Source of the DNA: UBA7239 sp035456205
GTDB lineage: Bacteria; Pseudomonadota; Gammaproteobacteria; Pseudomonadales; UBA7239
Assembly (NCBI GenBank): GCA_035456205.1
Contig: DATIDQ010000006.1
Span: 1-5,044 of the forward strand
DNA: 5,044 nucleotides
Direction: 5' to 3'
In this document: positions 1 to 5,044 of the stretch, in pieces
How the letters are laid out: every line of letters begins with the position of its first letter
Numbering within the stretch: the stretch's first letter is position 1
Program-made: the position numbers and the translations under genes
The notes under the pieces: model-generated
Database searches by the model: none
Seen by the model: the letters and a program-made list of their open reading frames with translations, nothing else
What the model was told of the DNA's origin: nothing

Positions 1-1400
1 ATCTGAAACTGGCGAGCCAACCTTACAGCTACCTGCTGGAATCTGTGCAGGGCGGTGAGCAATGGGGCCGCTACTCGTTTATCGGTCTGCCTTGCCGCAC
101 CGTACTGCAAGTGCACGGCAACACGGTGACCGTGCAGCGTGATGGTGTTGAAATACAACGCGAACACCATGCAGATCCACTGGTATTTATCGACGCGTTT
201 CGCCAGCAATCCCGCGTGCCTGTCATTGAAGGCTTACCGCGTTTCAACGGCGGACTGGTGGGTTATTTCGGCTACGACACTGTGCGCTACGCCGAGCCAC
301 ATTTACAGGCTAGCCAGCCGACGGTTGATCCGATTGGCACGCCGGATATTTTGTTGATGTTGTCGGAAGAAGTGCTGGTGTTCGATAATTTATCCGGCAG
401 GATTTTGTTGATTGTCCATGCTGACTCTAGCCTGACTGACGCACTCACTCACGCCGAAAAGCGCCTTGATGCTTTGCAAGCACAGCTAATGACTGCAACA
501 CCCGCACTGCCGCCAATGGCAGCAACACCAACAGTTGCAGATGCACAACTGGAACAGCAGTTTGTTTCTTCTTTTGGCGAAGAAAAATTCAAACGAGGCG
601 TTGAGGCTATAAAGGAATACATCCTTGCTGGTGACACAATGCAAGTGGTGCTGTCACAACGGCTTGCACTACCCTTTGATGCCGAACCGTTAAACCTGTA
701 TCGCGCATTGCGCTGCCTGAATCCATCACCCTATATGTATTTTCTCAATTGTGGTGATTTTCATATCGTCGGTTCATCGCCAGAAATTCTTGCGCGTCTG
801 GAAGATAATCTCGTCACCGTGCGGCCTATTGCGGGCACCCGCAAGCGCGGGCATTCACCGGAAGAAGACCTGGCATTGGAAAAAGAGTTGCTGGCCGACC
901 CGAAAGAAATTGCGGAACATCTGATGTTGATTGATCTTGGTCGTAACGATGCAGGACGAGTATCACAAGTCGGCAGCGTGAAATTGACAGAAAGAATGGT
1001 GATTGAACGTTTTTCTCACGTCATGCACATTACGTCCAATGTCACTGGTGAATTGTGCGGGGGTCTGGACGCCATGGATGTACTGCGCGCGACATTACCT
1101 GCAGGCACTTTGTCCGGCGCGCCAAAAATTCGCGCATTGGAAATCATTGATGAACTCGAACCGGAAAAACGCGGCATCTATGGCGGCGCCGTAGGCTACC
1201 TCGGCTGGAGCGGCAATATGGATACCGCTATCGCTATCCGCACTGGCGTCATCAAAAATAAAACACTCTATATTCAAGCCGGCGCCGGCGTGGTGGCAGA
1301 CTCTGTGCCGCAATCCGAGTGGGATGAAACCATGAACAAGGCCCGTGCAATTTTTCGTGCAGCCGCGATGGTTTTATCTGGATCTGGCAAGAACTCCTAA
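1..1400 (+). CDS. trpE: Anthranilate synthase component I (TrpE), 5'-truncated by window edge
   Basis: TrpE converts chorismate to anthranilate, the first committed step of tryptophan synthesis, using ammonia supplied by the glutamine amidotransferase subunit TrpG; it acts in the cytoplasm. The reading frame is open from position 3 to the TAA at 1398-1400 (465 residues visible). The visible protein begins just before the N-terminal LLES motif (33-44), part of the tryptophan feedback-inhibition site, so roughly 35-40 residues are missing compared with the usual length near 490-500; the GTG at 45 is internal. The chorismate-binding domain is complete: NPSPYMYF (second part of the tryptophan site), PIAGTR (from 825), AEHLMLIDLGRND with the catalytic-type His at 918-920, AGTLSGAPK, YGGAVGY, and the QAGAGVVADS region followed by the Mg-binding-type Glu of SEWDET. 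No key residue appears lost. An alanine/proline-rich linker (about 490-540) separates the N-terminal part from the catalytic core. trpG is not in the window. The closely related PabB is less likely, because the sequence matches pseudomonad TrpE almost motif for motif. Confidence 0.97.
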   Translation, partial: LKLASQPYSYLLESVQGGEQWGRYSFIGLPCRTVLQVHGNTVTVQRDGVEIQREHHADPLVFIDAFRQQSRVPVIEGLPRFNGGLVGYFGYDTVRYAEPHLQASQPTVDPIGTPDILLMLSEEVLVFDNLSGRILLIVHADSSLTDALTHAEKRLDALQAQLMTATPALPPMAATPTVADAQLEQQFVSSFGEEKFKRGVEAIKEYILAGDTMQVVLSQRLALPFDAEPLNLYRALRCLNPSPYMYFLNCGDFHIVGSSPEILARLEDNLVTVRPIAGTRKRGHSPEEDLALEKELLADPKEIAEHLMLIDLGRNDAGRVSQVGSVKLTERMVIERFSHVMHITSNVTGELCGGLDAMDVLRATLPAGTLSGAPKIRALEIIDELEPEKRGIYGGAVGYLGWSGNMDTAIAIRTGVIKNKTLYIQAGAGVVADSVPQSEWDETMNKARAIFRAAAMVLSGSGKNS

Positions 1401-1403
1401 TTC

Positions 1404-1411
1404 AAAAAAGG
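1404..1411 (+). promoter_or_regulatory. Ribosome binding site of the AAA+ ATPase gene
   Basis: The A-rich stretch ending in AAGG (1408-1411) lies 8 bases before the ATG at 1420, a normal spacing for a Shine-Dalgarno sequence. It supports 1420 as the start rather than the in-frame GTG at 1345, which would overlap trpE by 56 bases and add 25 residues unlike the family's N-terminus. It lies entirely in the 19-base gap after the trpE stop. I see no promoter or terminator in that gap, which fits cotranscription with trpE. Confidence 0.6.
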
Positions 1412-1419
1412 TAACCCAA

Positions 1420-2904
1420 ATGCAGGATGCTCATGATCTCGGTCTGATCATCGATTCACGAGTACCATTAATTCTCATTCAGTCACATGAAGAAACACGT
1501 GTGCTGGATGTATTGATGCAAGTGAGTAATATCCGCACGCTGCCCATGCAAGTGTGGACTATGACCGACGGTTTGCGGCCCATGGGATTCAGCATGGCCG
1601 AACCGGATGGCGACCAGTTACTGGAACTGGAAGCGGCTTTGCTTTCTATCAAGCGCATGCGCGGCAAGGGGCTTTTCGTATTGTGTGATGCACACGGTTT
1701 TTTTACTGCTGAACACCCAAAAGTGATCCGCCTCCTGAAAGATATTGTGCTGCAATATAACAATATCAACCGCACAGTCGTACTATTGAGCCACGCTCTG
1801 ACTCTGCCGCCAGAACTGCGCAGGCATGCTGCAGAGTTTGAGCTCTCTACCCCGAGCGACGAACAGATTCTCGCTATTATTCGCGAAGAAGCCATCGCGT
1901 GGTCCAACCAGAACAATCACAAGCGCATTAAAACAGACAAACTGGCCCTCGATCGGATCATCATGCATCTCCGTGGTTTGCAGCCCTCAGATGTGCGCAC
2001 ACTGGCACGGCAGTTTATCTACGCTGACGGCGCCATTTCTGACAGCGATTTGCCGCTGGTCAGTAAAAGCAAACTGCAACTGCTGGATATGCAGGGTGTA
2101 CTGGAATATGAATACAGTACTGAAAGTTTCGAGCATGTTGGAGGACTGGCAAATCTGAAAAGCTGGTTGGCCAAGCGGCAACAGGTATTTATGTCGCCCT
2201 CTGACAACATCGACATACCTAAAGGTATTTTATTGCTTGGCGTACAAGGCAGCGGTAAAAGCCTGGCGGCAAAAGCAGTGGCCGGATTGTGGGGACTGCC
2301 ATTGCTGCGGCTGGATTTTGGTGCGCTTTATAACAAATATTATGGTGAATCTGAAAAGAATCTCAGGGATTCATTAAAGCTGGCAGAAAATATGTCGCCC
2401 TGTGTACTGTGGCTTGATGAAATCGAAAAAGGCATTGCCGGCCAGAGTAACGACGACGGCACCAGCCAACGCGTGCTGGGAACGTTGTTGACATGGATGG
2501 CTGAGAAAAAACATCCTGTGTTCATTGTTGCCACATCCAACAATATTACCAATCTTCCGGCTGAATTGATCCGCAAAGGCCGTCTGGATGAAATATTTTT
2601 TGTTGATTTACCCGATGAAAAAACCCGCGCTGATATTTTTTCTATCCATCTGATTAAACGCAAACAGGATCCCGCCACATTTGACCTGTGCGCACTGGCT
2701 GCTGCTTCAGAGGGATTTTCTGGCGCCGAAATTGAACAAGCCATCGTCGCGGCAACATACAGCGCTCTTGCGCAACAACAGACATTGCACACAGCCGGAT
2801 TACTGGATGAACTATCACATACGCGATCCATCGCTGTAGTCATGGCAGAAAATATTGCCGCATTGCGCCACTGGGCCAAAGATCGAACCGTACCTGCCAA
2901 CTGA
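1420..2904 (+). CDS. Ycf46-like AAA+ ATPase
   Basis: A 494-residue cytoplasmic protein with no signal peptide or membrane segment. The C-terminal half is a classical AAA module: Walker A GVQGSGKS at residues 274-281 (2239-2262), pore-loop-like KYYG at 306-309 followed by ESE, Walker B VLWLDE at 329-334, sensor 1 around Asn374/375, the second region of homology with Arg385 and Arg388 as candidate arginine fingers, and a C-terminal GFSGAEIE helix at 432-439. All catalytic elements are present, so it should hydrolyse ATP, probably as a ring. The N-terminal half (1-225) resembles the Ycf46 N-terminal region: it opens with SRVPLILIQSHEE and has hydrophobic strands at 85-90 (ending in Asp90) and 119-124, but no P-loop. 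Length and the GVLEY junction before the AAA module match chloroplast/cyanobacterial Ycf46 and its bacterial relatives. The substrate is unknown; links of Ycf46 to carbon uptake in cyanobacteria should not be carried over. The start at 1420 is supported by an AAGG ribosome binding site. It follows trpE by 19 bases and is probably cotranscribed. FtsH is excluded because there is no membrane segment or zinc protease domain. Confidence 0.9.
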   Translation: MQDAHDLGLIIDSRVPLILIQSHEETRVLDVLMQVSNIRTLPMQVWTMTDGLRPMGFSMAEPDGDQLLELEAALLSIKRMRGKGLFVLCDAHGFFTAEHPKVIRLLKDIVLQYNNINRTVVLLSHALTLPPELRRHAAEFELSTPSDEQILAIIREEAIAWSNQNNHKRIKTDKLALDRIIMHLRGLQPSDVRTLARQFIYADGAISDSDLPLVSKSKLQLLDMQGVLEYEYSTESFEHVGGLANLKSWLAKRQQVFMSPSDNIDIPKGILLLGVQGSGKSLAAKAVAGLWGLPLLRLDFGALYNKYYGESEKNLRDSLKLAENMSPCVLWLDEIEKGIAGQSNDDGTSQRVLGTLLTWMAEKKHPVFIVATSNNITNLPAELIRKGRLDEIFFVDLPDEKTRADIFSIHLIKRKQDPATFDLCALAAASEGFSGAEIEQAIVAATYSALAQQQTLHTAGLLDELSHTRSIAVVMAENIAALRHWAKDRTVPAN

Positions 2905-2920
2905 AAACGTTAAAATCCGT

Positions 2921-5044
2921 TTACTTATTCAGATGTTGCGCAAATGCAGCTTGCAGCGCCTGTTTCAGGCTTTTACCGCTCAACGGCTTGTACAACACAC
3001 GCTGGATGGCAACATTTTCAGAAATCAATTTACTGGGCGCCCGGCTGACACCCGTCAACATAATCATTAATAAATTTTCACTGTTTATTTTCTGGTCTTC
3101 ACAGATATGCGCGGCCAACTCCAGACCATTCATTCCTGGCATCTCATAATCCATCAGCACAACATCAAATAGCTCATCGACTGTTGTATGTGAACGCAAT
3201 ATTGCCAACGCCTCTTTGCCGCCATGTGCCGACTGCACCACCATACCCCACTGTGCCGCCTGCTGCTCAATGATCGTGCAACATGTAGCATTATCATCAA
3301 CTATCAGCATACGGCGTCCATGTAAAACGAGGTTATCGTCCTGCTGCAAATGGGCATGATTGTAATGAGTTTCAAGAAACAGTCCGAAACTGATATTTAC
3401 CCCTCCATCAATAAACGACTGGAGCAACAGGGTGCCACCCATCAATTTTATATACTGCTCAGCAATAATCAGATTAAGGTGGTCACTGGAACCAAATTCG
3501 CGATTATTCGGCGCCACACTGCGCTCTACCAAAGTATTATTTCCAGAACGAATACTGAACACCAGCTGCTTGTCTGCCCCGGTTATCACACTCAATACCA
3601 CCTCACCTTGTTCCACATGACGCAAGGCAAACTGCAAAAGGTTAATGATTGTTTGCTGGATTTTGTCCTGGTCACCTTTAAAAAACCCCGCCACATCCGA
3701 GCCGAGGTGGTAGATAAGTTCAATATTATTAAACTCGGCTCGACCGCGACAATTCTCAATGCACGACTCTATTAATGGCGTTAATTCAAACGCAGCGCTA
3801 TTGAGCTCGACTGTGCCGCGCTCTATAGAGGAGAGATCTGATAATTTATTGGTAACATCCAGCAACGCTTGCCCGGATTTACTGATTGTTTTTATCTGGT
3901 TGCGTTGTTGATCCGTAATAGTGCTGCTCAATAGCAAATCGGCCATACCCAGAACGCCACTGATAGGTGTGCGCAATTCGTGACAAACATCCGACAGATT
4001 CACCAGCGAATGAGCACTCTCTTCAGCGACAGTTTCACGGGCCGGATCACTGAAAGTTTGGCGCAGTTCCGACATGCGGCACCACGCCATGGAAATAGCC
4101 ATAATCACAGATTCAAATACAATAACTGCAGCCACGCCCCAAGCCGTAAATGCACCTTGCGGCAAATATCCATTAACATTAAAAATAGCAACCAATACAA
4201 CACCGGTAGTGATTGCCCTTACTGCCAGAAAGTGGCGAGCCATAGCATGGTCTTCCATGTTTGCATGCAAGGCCGCTGCAAACACGAACACCATATTTAA
4301 AACAGCCAGCATGGAAACCAGCACCGAAGAAATATGTGGAGAAATAAACCAGACAGCAACAGCAAGCAACAACGCCAACAGCCCCATAATAGTGAGGGTG
4401 TGGTGTTGCCACGGCACGCGCTTCCTGGTTTTAAGTAATGCCTGGGAAAAAAACACGCTAAAAAAAATGGCCGTGCAGACTGGTGTTAATAGCTGATGAT
4501 CCAGCAACACTTCACTGTTCGGATAAAACTGCAATAAATAACCATTCCAACTAATCTGAACACCTAAAACAGACACTAGAAAAAGACTGTACCAAAGAAA
4601 ACCCTTAAACCTGAATACAGCAAACAAACCTGCATGTAACAGTGCTGCAATCAACAAGGCACCGAGTAGAAAGCCCTGCCACCAGTCGCGCAATCCTGCA
4701 ATATGCAAATATTCATGTGGTGTACTTAATGTCAGCTGCAGGTTGATAGCTTTGTCTGATTCTGCCCGCAAAAAATAAGTGTAAGCAGTATGTTCTTCAA
4801 TATTGATATCAAACAAGTGAAGCGGGTAATCGTAATCACGATCTCCATAAGGCATCGCGGCACCCGATTTTTTATGTTGGTGCAAGCGATCAGCATGAGG
4901 GTCAACAACATACAGTTCAAGATAATCAATATCTGCTGGCGATGCTTCCAATATGAGATGCATCGGCTCATCACGCTGGTTTTCAACTGTAAATTTTATC
5001 CAGTATGCTGATCTGGAATAACCAAAGAAAAGTTCTGTCATAGC
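2921..5044 (-). CDS. 7TMR-DISM hybrid sensor protein with degenerate kinase domain and C-terminal receiver, 5'-truncated by window edge
   Basis: Residues are numbered from the Met codon at 5039-5041; one further upstream Ala codon is visible. Domain order: the remainder of an extracytoplasmic 7TMR-DISMED2 sensing domain (1 to about 105, opening with FGYSRSAYW); seven hydrophobic segments at about 121-145, 148-172, 184-203, 216-236, 237-260, 270-294 and 298-320 (7TMR-DISM_7TM); HisKA 345-410 with H-box CHELRTP and His354; an HATPase_c-like domain about 455-557; and a receiver about 576-700 with Asp582/Asp583, phosphoacceptor Asp631 in LMDYEMPGMNG, Thr663 and Lys685, all intact. The architecture is that of Pseudomonas LadS (one receiver) and RetS (two receivers), inner-membrane regulators that feed or block the GacS/GacA pathway. 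The ATPase domain is abnormal: Phe471 stands where the N-box Asn is expected, Ser499 replaces the D-box Asp, and His521/Asn523 replace the G2-box glycines, so kinase activity is doubtful. The Met at 5041 is probably internal, since the sensing domain is cut and no signal peptide is seen. The promoter lies outside the window. The gene converges on the AAA+ gene with 16 bases between stops. Architecture is certain; ligand and partner are unknown. Confidence 0.93.
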   Translation of the reverse strand, partial: AMTELFFGYSRSAYWIKFTVENQRDEPMHLILEASPADIDYLELYVVDPHADRLHQHKKSGAAMPYGDRDYDYPLHLFDINIEEHTAYTYFLRAESDKAINLQLTLSTPHEYLHIAGLRDWWQGFLLGALLIAALLHAGLFAVFRFKGFLWYSLFLVSVLGVQISWNGYLLQFYPNSEVLLDHQLLTPVCTAIFFSVFFSQALLKTRKRVPWQHHTLTIMGLLALLLAVAVWFISPHISSVLVSMLAVLNMVFVFAAALHANMEDHAMARHFLAVRAITTGVVLVAIFNVNGYLPQGAFTAWGVAAVIVFESVIMAISMAWCRMSELRQTFSDPARETVAEESAHSLVNLSDVCHELRTPISGVLGMADLLLSSTITDQQRNQIKTISKSGQALLDVTNKLSDLSSIERGTVELNSAAFELTPLIESCIENCRGRAEFNNIELIYHLGSDVAGFFKGDQDKIQQTIINLLQFALRHVEQGEVVLSVITGADKQLVFSIRSGNNTLVERSVAPNNREFGSSDHLNLIIAEQYIKLMGGTLLLQSFIDGGVNISFGLFLETHYNHAHLQQDDNLVLHGRRMLIVDDNATCCTIIEQQAAQWGMVVQSAHGGKEALAILRSHTTVDELFDVVLMDYEMPGMNGLELAAHICEDQKINSENLLMIMLTGVSRAPSKLISENVAIQRVLYKPLSGKSLKQALQAAFAQHLNK

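Noticed and set aside
45..47. GTG at 45 as the trpE start
   Set aside because: The conserved LLES feedback motif lies in frame just upstream and the frame is open to the window edge, so the start is outside the window.
1345..1419. Upstream in-frame GTG start at 1345 for the AAA+ gene
   Set aside because: It would overlap trpE by 56 bases, has no good ribosome binding site, and adds residues unlike the family N-terminus. The ATG at 1420 has an AAGG motif at proper spacing.
2340..2900. 186-codon open frame on the minus strand opposite the AAA+ module
   Set aside because: Opposite strand of the conserved AAA domain; its serine- and cysteine-rich translation is typical of a shadow frame.
2905..2922. 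Inverted repeat AAACG/CGTTT as a bidirectional terminator
   Set aside because: Only five base pairs, AT-rich, with an eight-base loop and no T-tract after it on either strand.
3350..3775. 141-codon open frame on the plus strand inside the sensor gene
   Set aside because: It lies wholly antisense to a well-supported coding domain and its translation shows no recognisable domain.
4074..4496. 140-codon open frame on the plus strand opposite the membrane segments of the sensor gene
   Set aside because: Antisense shadow of the seven-membrane-segment region; no recognisable family and no supporting ribosome binding site noted.
5039..5041. ATG at 5041 (minus strand) as the true start of the sensor gene
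   Set aside because: The following FGYSRSAYW stretch is normally well inside the 7TMR-DISMED2 domain, no signal peptide precedes it, and the frame stays open to the window edge.

Overview
This window holds three protein-coding genes packed end to end, with no RNA gene, mobile element, CRISPR array or long non-coding stretch. The TrpE sequence resembles the pseudomonad type (for example the stretches around LLES, PIAGTR, AEHLMLIDLGRND and GTLSGAPK). Together with the moderate base composition and a 7TMR-DISM hybrid sensor protein, this suggests a free-living gammaproteobacterium of the Pseudomonadales/Cellvibrionales type. That placement is inferred from family resemblance, not from a search.

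Layout: (1) Positions 1-1400, plus strand, carry the 3' nine-tenths of trpE, anthranilate synthase component I; its first few dozen codons lie off the left edge. (2) Positions 1420-2904, plus strand, start 19 bases after the trpE stop and encode a 494-residue AAA+ ATPase of the Ycf46-like type, probably cotranscribed with trpE. (3) Positions 2921-5044, minus strand, converge on the ATPase gene with only 16 bases between the two stop codons. This gene encodes a membrane sensor of the RetS/LadS architecture: extracytoplasmic 7TMR-DISM domain, seven membrane segments, HisKA, an ATPase-like domain and a C-terminal receiver. Its N-terminus lies off the right edge.

The first two genes may share a transcript, but no biochemical link between tryptophan synthesis and the ATPase is evident. 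The third is a separate unit transcribed towards them. The most interesting observation is that the sensor keeps a complete phospho-accepting histidine box and a complete receiver, while the domain between them has lost the hallmark residues of all the ATP-binding boxes. It therefore looks like a pseudokinase that could act as a phosphatase, a phosphate sink or a partner-modulating subunit. A second point is the Ycf46-like ATPase itself, a poorly characterised family, here with a classical aromatic pore loop and an N-terminal half that resembles a P-loop fold without a P-loop.
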